From Pseudomonas sp. FP1742 (GTDB lineage Bacteria; Pseudomonadota; Gammaproteobacteria; Pseudomonadales; Pseudomonadaceae): 64,000 nucleotides of DNA. A model generated the notes under the pieces. That model saw nothing but the letters and a program-made list of their open reading frames with translations. It was not told the DNA's origin and searched no databases. Positions 46,296-57,932 of the stretch are shown in pieces. Numbering within the stretch: position 1 is the stretch's first letter; each line of letters opens with the position of its first letter. The translations under genes were made by a program, and so were the position numbers. The stretch is from positions 5,270,001 to 5,334,000 of the forward strand of contig NZ_CP117460.1 in NCBI RefSeq assembly GCF_030687145.1, written 5' to 3'.

Positions 46296-47039
46296 ATGTC
46301 ATCAACCGCTGTCCGTCCCGTCTCCCGCCCGCTCAACTTCTGGCTGTGCCTGGGCGTACCCGCCGTTGCGGCGATCACCCTTTTATTGCTCGAGCTGACG
46401 TCCCTGGACATGGACCTTGCCAAGCTGTTCTATGACCCGGTCGCCGGTGCGTTCATCGGGCGGCACAGTTACTTCCTGGAAGACATCCTGCATGACCGGG
46501 CCAAGCAAGTGGTCATTGCCTTTTCGGTGTTCTCCATCCTGGGCTTTGTCGGCTCCTTTTTCATTGAAAGGCTCAAACCGTTCAAGCGTGAAATGGGTTG
46601 CCTGGTGTTGTCTCTGGCGCTGGCAACCTCCTTTGTCACCCCGCTCAAAGCGGTAACGGCGGTGCAATGCCCATGGAGCCTGGAACAATTCGGCGGGCAC
46701 GAAACCTACAGCGAACTGCTCAGCCCTCGCCCGCACACCGACAAACCAGGCCGCTGCTGGCCCGGTGGTCATGCGGCGACCGGTTTCACCCTGTTTGCGT
46801 TGTTCTTTGTGTTGCGTGACCGACGCCCGCGGCTGGCACGCAGTGCGTTTGTCTTCGCTTTCGCGTTGGGCTCGGTGTTTTCCATCGGCCGGATGATGCA
46901 GGGTGCGCACTTCTTCTCGCACAACGTGTGGACGGCGATTTTCTGCTGGCTGTTTTGTCTGGGGTCGTATTACTTCATCCTGTATCGGCCGGCCTCCAAG
47001 GCCGAGCGGGCGAACGGGGCAGAACCGGTCAGCGCCTGA
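46296..47039 (+). CDS. PAP2-family membrane phosphatase
   Basis: A 247-residue integral-membrane phosphatase with about six segments. The three PAP2 motifs appear in a modified form: KAVTAVQCPWSL (Arg of the first motif replaced by Cys), WPGGHAATGF and GRMMQGAHFFSHNVW. This variant is characteristic of a subfamily that I associate with lipid A or undecaprenyl-phosphate metabolism. Position after the sulfatase-fold transferase gene suggests joint work on envelope lipids. Confidence 0.85.
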   Translation: MSSTAVRPVSRPLNFWLCLGVPAVAAITLLLLELTSLDMDLAKLFYDPVAGAFIGRHSYFLEDILHDRAKQVVIAFSVFSILGFVGSFFIERLKPFKREMGCLVLSLALATSFVTPLKAVTAVQCPWSLEQFGGHETYSELLSPRPHTDKPGRCWPGGHAATGFTLFALFFVLRDRRPRLARSAFVFAFALGSVFSIGRMMQGAHFFSHNVWTAIFCWLFCLGSYYFILYRPASKAERANGAEPVSA

Positions 47040-47044
47040 ACCGA

Positions 47045-47119
47045 CGCCATCGCGGGCAAGCCCGCTCCCACGGGTTTTACGCAATCCCCTGTGGGAACGT
47101 GGCTTGCCCGCGATGGCCA
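47045..47119. repeat. Paired REP element, variant
   Basis: Short inverted pair (GCGGGCAAGCCCGCTCCCAC ... GTGGGAACGTGGCTTGCCCG) between convergent PAP2 and groEL genes. Confidence 0.85.
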
Positions 47120-47155
47120 CGACTCGGTCTCCAGGCCTACCAAACTGAAGGCCAT

Positions 47156-47191
47156 AAAAAACCCCGCCTGCTCAACGCAGGCGGGGTTTTT
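47156..47191 (-). terminator. groESL terminator
   Basis: CCCCGCCTG and CAGGCGGGG form the stem, with A-run and T-run flanks. It lies 21 bases after the groEL stop. Confidence 0.93.
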
Positions 47192-47211
47192 ATGTACGGG
47201 GTAAGGCTGGC

Positions 47212-48867
<1,656 letters not shown>

Positions 48868-48904
48868 TTAAATACTTTGTAGTAGCGGGAAAATGAGCGG
48901 GGAA

Positions 48905-49198
48905 TCAGCCTTCGATGACAGCGAGGATTTCGCTCTCGCCGATGACCAGCAGGTCTTCGCCGTCAACTTTCACAGTGTTGCTGCCGGAGTAAGGGCCGAA
49001 CACAACCTTGTCACCCACTTTCACGGCCAGCGCACGCACTTCACCGCTGTCCAGTGCTTTACCTGGGCCTACGGCGAGGACTTCACCCTGGTTAGGCTTT
49101 TCAGCAGCCGAACCTGGCAGGACGATACCGCCAGCGGTTTTCTTTTCTTCTTCGCTGCGACGGACGACGACGCGGTCATGCAGAGGACGAAGCTTCAT
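48905..49198 (-). CDS. groES: Co-chaperonin GroES (10 kDa)
   Basis: A 97-residue lid of the GroEL chamber. [20 protein letters not shown] start, mobile loop [20 protein letters not shown] and [15 protein letters not shown] end. Precedes groEL by 49 bases. Confidence 0.98.
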   Translation of the reverse strand: MKLRPLHDRVVVRRSEEEKKTAGGIVLPGSAAEKPNQGEVLAVGPGKALDSGEVRALAVKVGDKVVFGPYSGSNTVKVDGEDLLVIGESEILAVIEG

Positions 49199-49340
49199 TG
49201 TCGATCTCTCCTAATTGTGGTTTTCATCGGCCGGTGTAGTCCCGGCGGGTTTAACAAATCCGGCGGCGCCGGGTGCGGTTCGTCAAGCGAACCGCGGAAG
49301 TCTGTCTGGCGCAATTGCCAGAAACCTTGCGGTGACCGTT

Positions 49341-49368
49341 ACATAAGGGCGCGCAAGCTTATTTCAAG
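49341..49368 (-). promoter_or_regulatory. Sigma-32-type promoter of groESL
   Basis: Read on the minus strand: CTTGAAA (plus 49362-49368), 13 bases, CCTTATGT (plus 49341-49348), close to the heat-shock consensus CTTGAAA / CCCCATNT with correct spacing. About 145 bases before the groES start. Confidence 0.75.
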
Positions 49369-49404
49369 GGCGGGGAGCGAAATTTTTTACGTCAATGCCC
49401 TGAA

Positions 49405-49433
49405 AACGAACACGGCACCCGAAGGTGCCGTGT
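49405..49433 (-). terminator. fxsA terminator
   Basis: ACACGGCACC (49410-49419), CGAA loop, GGTGCCGTGT (49424-49433). On the minus strand it is followed by TCGTTTT. Confidence 0.85.
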
Positions 49434-49444
49434 CGATGGACGTG

Positions 49445-49921
49445 TTACTTGGAGTCGCGGTGTTCGAATTCGCCTTCGATCACGTTGGGCTCACGGCCCA
49501 GAGGCTGCCGTGGAGCAGGACCGCCCCGTGGCTGAAGGTCATCGGCGAACGCACGCTGACGCATCGCTTGTTCCTCGGCACGCAGGCGCATTTTGTTGGC
49601 CAGCAGTCGACGAGAGATCGGCAGCAACATGATCAGACCCAGCACGTCGGTGACGAAGCCCGGCAGGATCAACAGACCGCCAGCCAGGGCCAGCATCAGG
49701 CCTTCGAGCATGGTCTGAGCCGGCAACTCGCCGCGGTTAAGACTTTCACGGGCGCGCAGCGCAGTAGCCAGACCGGCGATACGCAGCACGAACACGCCGA
49801 GCATCGAGCCGAGAATGATCAGTAGCAGGGCCGGGAAAAACCCGATCGCCCCACTGACTTTGACGAATACGAACAGCTCCAACACCGGGAACAGTACAAA
49901 GAGCAACAAAAAAGGGCGCAT
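49445..49921 (-). CDS. fxsA: FxsA-family membrane protein
   Basis: A 158-residue inner-membrane protein with four segments, the FxsA signature in FPVLELFVFVKVSGAIGFFP and LLLIILGSMLGVFVLRIAG, and a charged tail. ATG at 49921 is chosen for GAGGA upstream. FxsA of E. coli affects phage exclusion by F; the normal role is unknown. Located upstream of groESL as in related Pseudomonas genomes. Confidence 0.9.
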   Translation of the reverse strand: MRPFLLLFVLFPVLELFVFVKVSGAIGFFPALLLIILGSMLGVFVLRIAGLATALRARESLNRGELPAQTMLEGLMLALAGGLLILPGFVTDVLGLIMLLPISRRLLANKMRLRAEEQAMRQRAFADDLQPRGGPAPRQPLGREPNVIEGEFEHRDSK

Positions 49922-49987
49922 CAAATGGTTCCTCAACGCAAGAATGCCTTGCCAGTGTTCCTTAGATGACGTCGCCGTTTCGTGAAT

Positions 49988-50719
49988 TCAAGCGTCGGCC
50001 ACTTCATTTTTCGGCCAAAACTCGGCGTGAGCCAGGAAAACCAAGGCCTCCCGGACTTGTGTCGGCGTATTACAGGGGGTTTGAAACGGCAGCCAGTAGA
50101 GCCCCTGACCGATGCGCAAGTGCATGCCTTCGGAGTCGATACCGACCATTTGCGCCGGCGCGGTTTTCGGCAGGCCCGCCAGCTCGACATAGTGGGCGAT
50201 GGCTTTGGCGTGATCGGCATTCATGTGCTCGACCATGCTCACTTCGGCCTTGCCGGCGAACGGGTTGGCGAGGGTCAGTTGATCAACCCAGTGAATCGCG
50301 CCGAAGCCGCCGATGTAGCGATGTCGTACCGGCTTGAGCACCCAGAAATCGAAATCGTGGGCCTTGTGATAGTTCTGCGAGTCAGGGAAATAGCGGTAGT
50401 AACGCTCGGCTGCCGCTTCGATGGCTGCGACGTCCTCGAGCCTTTCCCCTTCGGCGAGGTAGGTCAGCCGACCAACGGCTTGTACGTCTTCGGCCTCGCG
50501 CTCGCCCACCAGCAGCGAGCATTTCGGATCCTTCTGCAGGTTGTGAGTGTGCTGAGCGATGCGGCTGATAAGGATCAGCGGCCGGCCCTGCTCGTCCAGG
50601 CAGTAAGGAACCACGGAGCCAAACGGGAAACCGGGCATCGCTTTGGAATGCGTCGAGAGCAATCCACGGTATTCCTTGAGAAGCAATTCTCGGGCATGCT
50701 TAGCCACTACAACGCTCAA
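49988..50719 (-). CDS. HugZ-like haem/FMN split-barrel protein
   Basis: A 243-residue protein: an N-terminal pyridoxamine 5'-phosphate oxidase-like split barrel (PFGSVVPYCLDEQGRPLILI, VGRLTYL) and a C-terminal DUF2470-type domain (EVSMVEHMNADHAKAIAHY). HugZ-group proteins degrade or bind haem. The start is TTG at 50719, set by AAGGAG 7 bases upstream. No haem transport genes are close. Confidence 0.85.
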   Translation of the reverse strand: MSVVVAKHARELLLKEYRGLLSTHSKAMPGFPFGSVVPYCLDEQGRPLILISRIAQHTHNLQKDPKCSLLVGEREAEDVQAVGRLTYLAEGERLEDVAAIEAAAERYYRYFPDSQNYHKAHDFDFWVLKPVRHRYIGGFGAIHWVDQLTLANPFAGKAEVSMVEHMNADHAKAIAHYVELAGLPKTAPAQMVGIDSEGMHLRIGQGLYWLPFQTPCNTPTQVREALVFLAHAEFWPKNEVADA

Positions 50720-50885
50720 TTTATGACTCCTTATATAGAATCCGTCAAAAAAACGGACAGGCGCCTGGGTATTAGTCCCAGCATGCCATAGGGGCAGTTC
50801 TCATGTGCAGCCAGGCCTCATCAGGCTCAGATCGAGAGGCCCTCTAGAAGGAGAAACCACTCCGATCTGCTATGGGGCTATGCGA

Positions 50886-51644
50886 ATGCAACTCACTGAC
50901 AAAGTAATCATTATCACCGGCGGTTGCCAGGGTTTAGGCCGCTCCATGGCCGAGTATTTAGCCGGCAAAGGCGCGAAGCTGGCGCTGGTGGACCTGAACC
51001 AGGAAAAACTCGACGCCGCCGTCGCGGCCTGCAAGGCCAGGGGCGTCGACGCCCGCGCCTACCTGTGCAACGTCGCCGATGAAGAGCAAGTGACCCACAT
51101 GGTCAGCCAGGTGGCCGACGATTTCGGCGCGATCCATGGCCTGATCAACAACGCCGGCATTCTGCGTGACGGCCTGTTGCTGAAGGTCAAGGACGGCGAA
51201 ATGACCAAGATGAGCCTGGCCCAATGGCAAGCGGTGATCGACGTCAACCTGACCGGTGTGTTCCTGTGCACCCGTGAAGTCGCGGCAAAAATGGTCGAGC
51301 TGAACAACAGCGGCGCGATCATCAATATCTCGTCGATCTCCCGCGCCGGCAACATCGGCCAGACCAACTACTCCGCCGCCAAGGCCGGTGTTGCCGCGGC
51401 GACTGTGACCTGGGCCAAGGAACTGGCACGCTACGGCATTCGCGTGGCGGGTATCGCACCGGGTTTCATCGAAACTGAAATGACCCTGAGCATGAAGCCG
51501 GAGGCGCTGGAAAAGATGACGTCCGGAATTCCCCTCAAGCGCATGGGCAAACCCGAAGAGATTGCCCAGTCGGCGGCCTACATTTTCGAGAACGACTATT
51601 ACACCGGTCGGATTCTGGAGCTGGATGGCGGGTTGCGCATTTAA
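50886..51644 (+). CDS. SDR oxidoreductase (FabG-like)
   Basis: A 252-residue classical short-chain dehydrogenase. Cofactor motif [15 protein letters not shown] (residues about 11-25), NNAG in the fourth strand, catalytic Ser in NISSISRAG and the Tyr-Lys pair in YSAAKAG. The C-terminus [12 protein letters not shown] is typical of FabG/BDH-like enzymes. The start is uncertain between 50880 and 50886; GGGG upstream fits the second better. Substrate unknown; the true fabG is expected elsewhere, with acpP. Confidence 0.88.
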   Translation: MQLTDKVIIITGGCQGLGRSMAEYLAGKGAKLALVDLNQEKLDAAVAACKARGVDARAYLCNVADEEQVTHMVSQVADDFGAIHGLINNAGILRDGLLLKVKDGEMTKMSLAQWQAVIDVNLTGVFLCTREVAAKMVELNNSGAIINISSISRAGNIGQTNYSAAKAGVAAATVTWAKELARYGIRVAGIAPGFIETEMTLSMKPEALEKMTSGIPLKRMGKPEEIAQSAAYIFENDYYTGRILELDGGLRI

Positions 51645-51660
51645 GGTTGGCGTAAACCCA

Positions 51661-51752
51661 ATGCGGGAGCGGGCTTGCTCGCGAATGCGGTGTGTCATTC
51701 AACAGATAAGTTGACTGATCTAGCGCCTTCGCGAGCAAGCCCGCTCCCACAG
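51661..51752. repeat. Paired REP element
   Basis: REP pair between the convergent SDR and mrp genes. Confidence 0.9.
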
Positions 51753-51776
51753 GTTCAGCATGCTATCTGACAGGCA

Positions 51777-52871
51777 TCAATCGTCGCTGACGGTGATGTT
51801 CGGCATCGCCGGCGTCGCCGCTTCCTGCAACACAATCCGCGCGCCGACATGGCGGGCCAGTTCCTGGTAAACCATTGCAATCTGGCTGTCAGGCTCAGCG
51901 ATCACCGTTGGCTTGCCGCCATCGGCCTGTTCGCGGATCAGCATCGACAACGGCAACGAAGCCAACAATTCGACACCGTATTGGTTGGCCAGCTTCACAC
52001 CACCACCCTCACCGAACAGATGCTCGGCATGTCCGCAATTGGAGCAGATGTGTACGGCCATGTTTTCGACCACACCCAGCACCGGTATGTTGACCTTGCG
52101 GAACATCTCCACACCCTTGCGTGCGTCCAGCAACGCCAGATCCTGGGGAGTGGTCACGATGACTGCACCGGCCACCGGGACTTTCTGCGCCAGGGTCAGC
52201 TGGATGTCGCCGGTGCCTGGCGGCATGTCGATGACCAGGTAATCCAGATCTCCCCAGGCCGTTTGCGTCACCAGTTGCAACAAGGCGCCGGAAACCATCG
52301 GCCCGCGCCAGACCATCGGCGTGTTGTCGTCGGTCAGGAAAGCCATGGACATCACTTCGACGCCATGGGACTTGATCGGCACGAACCATTTCTGATCCTT
52401 GACCTGAGGACGGGTGCCTTCAGGGATGCCGAACATGATGCCCTGGCTCGGACCATAGATGTCCGCGTCGAGAATCCCGACCTTGGCGCCTTCACGAGCC
52501 AGCGCCAGCGCCAGGTTGGCAGCCGTGGTGGACTTGCCCACCCCGCCCTTGCCGGATGCCACGGCTACCACGTTCTTGACGTTGGCCAAGCCCGGAATCT
52601 GCGCCTGGGCCTTGTGCGCGGCGATCACGCTGGTGATTTCGACACGGGCAGTGACCACCCCGTCCAGACCTTCGATGGCCAGTTGCAACAACTGCGCCCA
52701 GCCACTCTTGAACAGACCGGCGGCATAACCCAGCTCCAGCTGGACGCTGACGCGATCGCCCTGGATATCGATACTGCGCACGCACCCGGAGCTGACCGGG
52801 TCCTGGTTCAGGTAAGGGTCGGTGTATTGGCGAAGGACGGCTTCCACCGCTGCGCGATTGACGGCGCTCAT
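51777..52871 (-). CDS. apbC: Iron-sulfur cluster carrier ATPase ApbC/Mrp
   Basis: A 364-residue cytosolic P-loop protein that binds and transfers [4Fe-4S] clusters. N-terminal DUF59-type domain (about 1-95), deviant Walker A ASGKGGVGKSTTAANLALAL, Walker B IDMPPGTGD and the cluster-binding CSNC (ICSNCGHAEHLF). Starts 307 bases from metG, which is divergent. Confidence 0.94.
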   Translation of the reverse strand: MSAVNRAAVEAVLRQYTDPYLNQDPVSSGCVRSIDIQGDRVSVQLELGYAAGLFKSGWAQLLQLAIEGLDGVVTARVEITSVIAAHKAQAQIPGLANVKNVVAVASGKGGVGKSTTAANLALALAREGAKVGILDADIYGPSQGIMFGIPEGTRPQVKDQKWFVPIKSHGVEVMSMAFLTDDNTPMVWRGPMVSGALLQLVTQTAWGDLDYLVIDMPPGTGDIQLTLAQKVPVAGAVIVTTPQDLALLDARKGVEMFRKVNIPVLGVVENMAVHICSNCGHAEHLFGEGGGVKLANQYGVELLASLPLSMLIREQADGGKPTVIAEPDSQIAMVYQELARHVGARIVLQEAATPAMPNITVSDD

Positions 52872-53177
52872 GGGCAACTCCGATAGCAAGACTGGAAAAT
52901 CAGGCGGGTATCCTAACCGTTCTACATCATAGACGGCATGCCCCACGATGATTTGTGGCAAACACTTCCCTTTGCCTAGAGAGCATCCCTGTGGCGAGGG
53001 GGCTTGCTCCCGTTGGGTCGCGCAGCGGCCCCCTGCAATCTGTCAGACCGACCGAGTTGTCTGGATTCACGACTGCTTCGCAGCCGAACGGGGGCAAGCC
53101 CCCTCGCCACAGGGGTGAAAAATATGCGCCGGCGCTTTATAGTGGCCGACCTCCGTTTCATCAAGTAGCCGAGCCCC
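52872..53177. other. apbC-metG divergent intergenic region
   Basis: No gene is seen. Most of it is taken by the composite repeat at 52988-53117; the apbC promoter must lie between 52872 and 52987 and that of metG in or just after the repeat, close to the ATG. Confidence 0.5.
52988..53117. repeat. Composite palindromic repeat (GGCGAGGGGGCTTGC class)
   Basis: TGTGGCGAGGGGGCTTGC and GCAAGCCCCCTCGCCACA are inverted at the ends, with an inner repeat of CGCAGCGG/TTCGCAGC type. It is the same class as the inner part of the element at 10911-11076. Confidence 0.87.
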
Positions 53178-55232
53178 ATGTCCGAGCCACGCAAGATCCT
53201 CGTCACCAGCGCCCTGCCCTATGCCAATGGTTCGATCCACCTCGGCCATATGCTGGAATACATCCAGACCGATATGTGGGTGCGCTTCCAGAAGCATCGC
53301 GGTAACCAATGCATTTATGTCTGCGCCGACGACGCCCACGGTTCGGCCATCATGCTGCGCGCGGAAAAGGAAGGCATCACCCCGGAACAACTGATCGCCA
53401 ACGTCCAGGCTGAACACAGCGCCGACTTTGCCGAGTTCCTGGTGGACTTCGACAACTTCCACTCCACTCACGCCGAAGAAAACCGTGAGCTGTCGAGCCA
53501 GATCTACCTGAAGCTGCGCGACGCCGGGCACATCGCCACGCGTTCGATCACGCAGTACTTCGACCCGGAAAAGAAAATGTTCCTGGCCGACCGCTTCATC
53601 AAGGGCACCTGCCCGAAATGCGGCACCGAAGATCAGTACGGCGACAACTGCGAAAAATGCGGTGCGACCTACGCCCCGACCGACCTCAAGGATCCGAAGT
53701 CGGCAATTTCCGGCGCCACGCCGGTGCTCAAGGATTCCCAGCACTTCTTCTTCAAGCTGCCGGACTTCCAGGAAATGCTGCAAGCCTGGACCCGCAGCGG
53801 CACCTTGCAAGAGGCCGTGGCCAACAAGATCGCCGAATGGCTGGATGCCGGCCTGCAGCAATGGGACATCTCCCGCGATGCGCCGTACTTCGGCTTCGAG
53901 ATTCCCGACGAGCCGGGCAAGTACTTCTACGTGTGGCTGGACGCGCCGATCGGCTACATGGCCAGCTTCAAGAACCTGTGCGACCGTACGCCGGAGCTGG
54001 ACTTCGACGCGTTCTGGGGCAAGGACTCCACCGCCGAGCTGTACCACTTCATCGGCAAGGACATCGTCAACTTCCACGCCCTGTTCTGGCCAGCCATGCT
54101 TGAAGGCGCCGGTTTCCGTAAACCGACCGGCATCAACGTACACGGCTACCTGACCGTCAACGGCCAGAAGATGTCCAAGTCCCGCGGTACCTTCATCAAG
54201 GCCCGGACCTATCTGGATCACCTGTCGCCGGAATACCTGCGCTACTACTACGCGGCCAAGCTGAGCCGTGGCGTCGATGACCTGGACCTGAACCTCGAAG
54301 ACTTCGTGCAGAAGGTCAACTCGGACCTGGTCGGCAAAGTCGTCAACATCGCCAGCCGTTGCGCCGGTTTCATCCACAAGGGCAACGCCGGTGTGCTGGT
54401 CGCCGGCAACGCCGCGCCGGAGCTGACCGAAGCGTTCCTGGCCGCAGCGCCGAGCATCGCTGAAGCCTACGAGGCGCGTGACTTCGCCCGGGCCATGCGT
54501 GAAATCATGGGCCTGGCCGACCGAGCCAACGCCTGGATCGCCGACAAGGCGCCATGGTCGCTGAACAAACAGGAAGGCAAGCAGGATGAAGTCCAGGCCA
54601 TTTGCGCCCTGGGCATCAACCTGTTCCGCCAACTGGTGATTTTCCTCAAGCCGGTGCTGCCGCTGTTGGCCGCCGATGCCGAGGCGTTCCTGAACGTCGC
54701 CCCGCTGACCTGGAACGACCACGCCACCTTGCTCAGCAACCATCAGCTGAACGAGTTCAAACCCTTGATGACCCGCATCGACCCGGTAAAAGTGCAAGCC
54801 ATGACCGACGCCTCGAAAGAAGACCTGACCGCCAGCCAGACCGACACCGGCGAAGCCGCCGCGCCTCAAGGCAATGGCGAACTGGCCAAGGATCCGCTGT
54901 CGCCGGAGATCGAGTTCGATACCTTTGCCGCAGTCGACCTGCGTGTCGCGCTGATCCTCAAGGCCGAAGCCGTCGAAGGTGCCGACAAGCTGCTGCGCCT
55001 GACCCTGGACATCGGCGACGAGCAACGCAACGTGTTCTCCGGCATCAAGAGCGCCTACCCGGACCCGGCCAAGCTCGAAGGTCGCCTGACCATGATGATT
55101 GCCAACCTCAAGCCACGCAAAATGCGCTTCGGGATTTCCGAAGGCATGGTGATGGCAGCCGGCCCTGGCGGTGAAGAAATCTACCTGCTGAGCCCCGACA
55201 GCGGCGCCAAGCCAGGTCAGCGCATCAAGTAA
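53178..55232 (+). CDS. metG: Methionyl-tRNA synthetase
   Basis: A 684-residue class I tRNA synthetase charging tRNA-Met. HIGH box as HLGH ([10 protein letters not shown]), zinc knuckle [22 protein letters not shown] loop ([11 protein letters not shown]) and a C-terminal tRNA-binding domain (about 580-684, [18 protein letters not shown]). ATG at 53178; terminator follows. Length is typical for the dimeric form. Confidence 0.97.
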   Translation: MSEPRKILVTSALPYANGSIHLGHMLEYIQTDMWVRFQKHRGNQCIYVCADDAHGSAIMLRAEKEGITPEQLIANVQAEHSADFAEFLVDFDNFHSTHAEENRELSSQIYLKLRDAGHIATRSITQYFDPEKKMFLADRFIKGTCPKCGTEDQYGDNCEKCGATYAPTDLKDPKSAISGATPVLKDSQHFFFKLPDFQEMLQAWTRSGTLQEAVANKIAEWLDAGLQQWDISRDAPYFGFEIPDEPGKYFYVWLDAPIGYMASFKNLCDRTPELDFDAFWGKDSTAELYHFIGKDIVNFHALFWPAMLEGAGFRKPTGINVHGYLTVNGQKMSKSRGTFIKARTYLDHLSPEYLRYYYAAKLSRGVDDLDLNLEDFVQKVNSDLVGKVVNIASRCAGFIHKGNAGVLVAGNAAPELTEAFLAAAPSIAEAYEARDFARAMREIMGLADRANAWIADKAPWSLNKQEGKQDEVQAICALGINLFRQLVIFLKPVLPLLAADAEAFLNVAPLTWNDHATLLSNHQLNEFKPLMTRIDPVKVQAMTDASKEDLTASQTDTGEAAAPQGNGELAKDPLSPEIEFDTFAAVDLRVALILKAEAVEGADKLLRLTLDIGDEQRNVFSGIKSAYPDPAKLEGRLTMMIANLKPRKMRFGISEGMVMAAGPGGEEIYLLSPDSGAKPGQRIK

Positions 55233-55249
55233 AGCTGTGCGCTAAACCG

Positions 55250-55287
55250 ATCCCACAGTCGTGCCCGGCGCGACTGTGGGATTTTCA
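55250..55287 (+). terminator. metG terminator
   Basis: ATCCCACAGTCG (55250-55261) pairs with CGACTGTGGGAT (55271-55282), followed by TTTT. Confidence 0.85.
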
Positions 55288-55361
55288 TATCTGGCCCACC
55301 CTCCTTCCTTGCCGGATAATGCCTAACCTTGTTAGACAGGCTTCCTTTTGCCGGCACGATC

Positions 55362-55931
55362 ATGACCGAACTGCTTCTTACGATTATCAGCGCTGCCCTG
55401 ATCAACAATCTCGTGTTGCATTGGCCGCTGGGCGTCGATCCAGTGCTGGGCAGCGAGCGGCAACAGGTTCACGCGCTGGGCATCGCGACGACGTGCCTGA
55501 TGCTGATCGTCGGCACGCTCGGCCATGGGTTCTACCACTGGCTGCTGGTGCCGTTGGGGCTGACATCGCTGCGACTGTTCGTGTTCCTGCCACTGAGCGT
55601 CCTGCTGATCGGCCCGCTGCTGAAGCTGCTTGCACGGTTATTTGCCAAGCTTTCATTCGACGGTCTCTGGCCCCTGCTGCTGGGCAATGCCGGCGTACTT
55701 GGGCTGACCCTGCTGAACGCTCAGGACGACAAGGGACTTTTCCACGCCATAGCCCTGAGCCTTGGTGCCGGGCTGGGTTTCTGGCTGGTGCTGAGCCTGT
55801 TCAGCGATTTGCGCCAGCGCACACTCGATAACGACATCCCGCTGCCCTTTCGCGGCCTGCCGATCGAATTGATCGGCGCCGGATTGATCGCGGTGGTTTT
55901 TCTCGGATTCAGCGGGCTGATCAAAACATGA
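55362..55931 (+). CDS. rnfA: RnfA/RsxA-like membrane subunit lacking cluster cysteines
   Basis: A 189-residue inner-membrane subunit with six segments. Gapless comparison with my recollection of E. coli RsxA shows the same frame: [17 protein letters not shown] against VNNFVLVKFLGLCPFMG, and [13 protein letters not shown] against TTNCAVLGVALLN. Both cysteines that hold one half of the membrane [2Fe-2S] cluster are therefore replaced (Asp26, Ala110). The C-terminal [20 protein letters not shown] is well conserved. Start at MTELLL; a short inverted repeat CTAAC/GTTAG (55323-55335) lies upstream. First gene of an overlapping operon rnfA-B-D-G-E-nth. Confidence 0.88.
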   Translation: MTELLLTIISAALINNLVLHWPLGVDPVLGSERQQVHALGIATTCLMLIVGTLGHGFYHWLLVPLGLTSLRLFVFLPLSVLLIGPLLKLLARLFAKLSFDGLWPLLLGNAGVLGLTLLNAQDDKGLFHAIALSLGAGLGFWLVLSLFSDLRQRTLDNDIPLPFRGLPIELIGAGLIAVVFLGFSGLIKT

Positions 55932-56953
55932 GTCTGATTCAACGCATCGATGCCCTCTTGCCGCAGACCCAATGCGGCAAGTGTGGCCATCCCGGATGCA
56001 AACCCTACGCCGAAGGCATCGCCAGCGGCGAGCCGATCAACAAGTGCCCACCCGGTGGCAGCGAAACCATCGCGGCCCTGGCCGAGCTGCTGAAAGTGCC
56101 GGTGCTGGAACTGGACGTCAGTCGCGGCTCGGCACCGGCGCAGATCGCCTACATCCGCGAAGCCGAATGCATCGGCTGCACCAAGTGCATTCAGGCCTGC
56201 CCGGTCGACGCCATTGTCGGGGCGGCGAAACTCATGCACACGGTCATTATTGACGAATGCACCGGTTGCGACCTCTGCGTGGCGCCCTGCCCGGTGGATT
56301 GCATCGAGATGCATCCGTTGCCACTGGCCACGGTGCTGCCGATTGTCGGCGGGTTGGCGTTCAGCCAGGAGGAACAACAGGCCCGGACCGCCAAGCGCAA
56401 CCGTGCGCGGCGCCGCTTCGAACAGCGCAATGCCCGCTTGCGCCGCGAAGAGGAACAGAGACTCGCCGAACGCCAGGCCCGCGCCCAACGCGCCGCACAA
56501 CCCAGTGAGGCGACACTCGACCCGGTGCAGGCTGCACTGGAACGCGTTCGCGCACAGAAAGCCGCCACTGCCGATGCCGCATTGAAAAAGGCCAAGGTCG
56601 ATCTGGCGATGAGTCGGGCGCAGTTGAACAAATCGCTCAAAGCCTTCGGGCATCCCCCGACCTTCGAACAGCAATCGCAACTGATCGTGCTGCAACAGCA
56701 GTTCGAAGCCGCCGAACAAGCGCTGGCGCAGCTGGAAAGCAGCGCGCTGCCGGCCTCCGCCCCAGCAGCTCCAGCAGCTCCAGCAGCTCCAGCAAACGAT
56801 GCCGAACTGAAACGGGCGAAGATCCAGTTGGCCATGCGCCGCGCCGAACTCAAGAAAGCTCAAACAGGCGACGCTTCAACCGAACAGATCGCAGCACTGG
56901 AACGCGCGCTTAGCGAAGCCGAGCGTCAGGTGGATGCCTATGCCGTCCCTTGA
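55928..56953 (+). CDS. rnfB: RnfB-like polyferredoxin, no membrane anchor, long coiled-coil tail
   Basis: A 341-residue iron-sulfur protein. Residues 1-50: [20 protein letters not shown] with C-x2-C-x4-C and a later CPPGG for one [4Fe-4S] cluster. Residues 75-130: two ferredoxin motifs, [14 protein letters not shown] and [15 protein letters not shown]. The N-terminal hydrophobic anchor found in typical RnfB is missing; the ATG overlaps the rnfA stop and no earlier in-frame start exists. From about 155 to the end it is a Glu/Arg/Ala-rich coiled coil with two similar units ([17 protein letters not shown] and [17 protein letters not shown]) and an AAP repeat, similar in style to the C-terminal tail of RnfC. 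It normally passes electrons to the membrane subunits. Confidence 0.88.
   Translation: MSLIQRIDALLPQTQCGKCGHPGCKPYAEGIASGEPINKCPPGGSETIAALAELLKVPVLELDVSRGSAPAQIAYIREAECIGCTKCIQACPVDAIVGAAKLMHTVIIDECTGCDLCVAPCPVDCIEMHPLPLATVLPIVGGLAFSQEEQQARTAKRNRARRRFEQRNARLRREEEQRLAERQARAQRAAQPSEATLDPVQAALERVRAQKAATADAALKKAKVDLAMSRAQLNKSLKAFGHPPTFEQQSQLIVLQQQFEAAEQALAQLESSALPASAPAAPAAPAAPANDAELKRAKIQLAMRRAELKKAQTGDASTEQIAALERALSEAERQVDAYAVP
56762..56794 (+). repeat. In-frame 9-base tandem repeat in rnfB
   Basis: CCAGCAGCT is repeated three times and followed by CCAGCA, coding for an Ala-Ala-Pro run between the two coiled-coil units. Length could vary by slippage without frameshift. Confidence 0.8.
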
Positions 56954-57932
56954 ACCGGTGGACGAACGCCTTCAGCAGGCCATGAAGCTGGTATTGCTGG
57001 CCACCCTGCCGGGAATGCTGATGTTGTTCTGGCTGTACGGTTGGGGCGTGTTGATCAACCTGATTCTGACGGCAGCTACCGCACTGGCCGTTGAAGCAGC
57101 GGTGTTGCAGCTGCGCAAGCAACCTGTAAAACCGACAGTGAGCGACGGCAGTGCGCTGGTCAGCGCGACCTTGTTGGCCCTGGCCTTGCCGCCTTATTGC
57201 CCATGGTGGCTGACGGTCAGCGCTGCGACATTCGGACTTTTTTTCGGCAAGCACCTGTATGGCGGCGTCGGCAGGAATCCGTTCAACCCGGCGATGCTCG
57301 GTTTCGCCCTGGTTTTAGTGACATTTCCCCAGCAAATGACCCATTGGCCGTCGTCCCATGGCATGGACTTTCTCGCTGGCCTGCAACAAGTGTTCGGCTT
57401 CAACCTCGGCCAGACGCCAGACGCGTGGGCCCAGGCCACCGCGCTGGACAGCCTGCGAATCAACAAAAGCCTGACCATGGACGAACTGTTTGCCGGCAAC
57501 CCGGCATTCGGCCATTTCGGCGGCCGGGGCGTGGAATGGGTCAACCTGGCCTTTCTGGCCGGCGGCGTGTTTCTGCTGCAACGGCGGGTGTTCAGCTGGC
57601 ATGCGCCGGTGGGCATGCTCGCCAGCCTGTTCGTCATCAGCCTGTTGTGCTGGAACGGTTCGGGCTCTGACTCCCATGGCTCCCCATTGTTTCATCTGCT
57701 CACCGGCGCGAGCATGCTGGGTGCCTTCTTCATCGTGACGGAACCAGTGTCTGGTGCGAAAAGCCCTACAGCACGGTTGTTGTTCGGCGCAGGTGTGGGA
57801 TTGCTGACTTACCTGATTCGCACATGGGGTGGCTATCCGGACGGGGTGGCGTTTGCGGTCCTGTCGATGAACCTCTGCGTACCGGCGCTGGAGCGGTTCG
57901 CCGTATCCCGCAAGGAGCAGGCAGCCCCATGA
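56934..57932 (+). CDS. rnfD: RnfD/RsxD-like membrane flavoprotein
   Basis: A 332-residue inner-membrane subunit of about nine segments. [20 protein letters not shown] and [19 protein letters not shown] are hallmark RnfD/NqrB regions. The flavin-attachment site SQATPLD of E. coli RsxD is AQATALD here, so the Thr for covalent FMN is kept. It begins inside the end of rnfB (20-base overlap), leaving no space for an rnfC gene in its usual place. Confidence 0.9.
   Translation: MPMPSLEPVDERLQQAMKLVLLATLPGMLMLFWLYGWGVLINLILTAATALAVEAAVLQLRKQPVKPTVSDGSALVSATLLALALPPYCPWWLTVSAATFGLFFGKHLYGGVGRNPFNPAMLGFALVLVTFPQQMTHWPSSHGMDFLAGLQQVFGFNLGQTPDAWAQATALDSLRINKSLTMDELFAGNPAFGHFGGRGVEWVNLAFLAGGVFLLQRRVFSWHAPVGMLASLFVISLLCWNGSGSDSHGSPLFHLLTGASMLGAFFIVTEPVSGAKSPTARLLFGAGVGLLTYLIRTWGGYPDGVAFAVLSMNLCVPALERFAVSRKEQAAP

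Noticed and set aside
53067..55025. Long leftward open frame (652 codons) opposite metG
   Set aside because: Lies entirely over metG, which has all synthetase motifs; composition is Val/Gly/His/Gln-rich without domains.
55323..55335. Inverted repeat CTAAC/GTTAG before rnfA as a SoxR or other operator
   Set aside because: Arms are only five bases and do not match the SoxR box; too weak to call.
56934..56953. Possible decayed rnfC between rnfB and rnfD
   Set aside because: The genes overlap by 20 bases, so no remnant sequence can be there; the rnfB tail is the only RnfC-like part seen.
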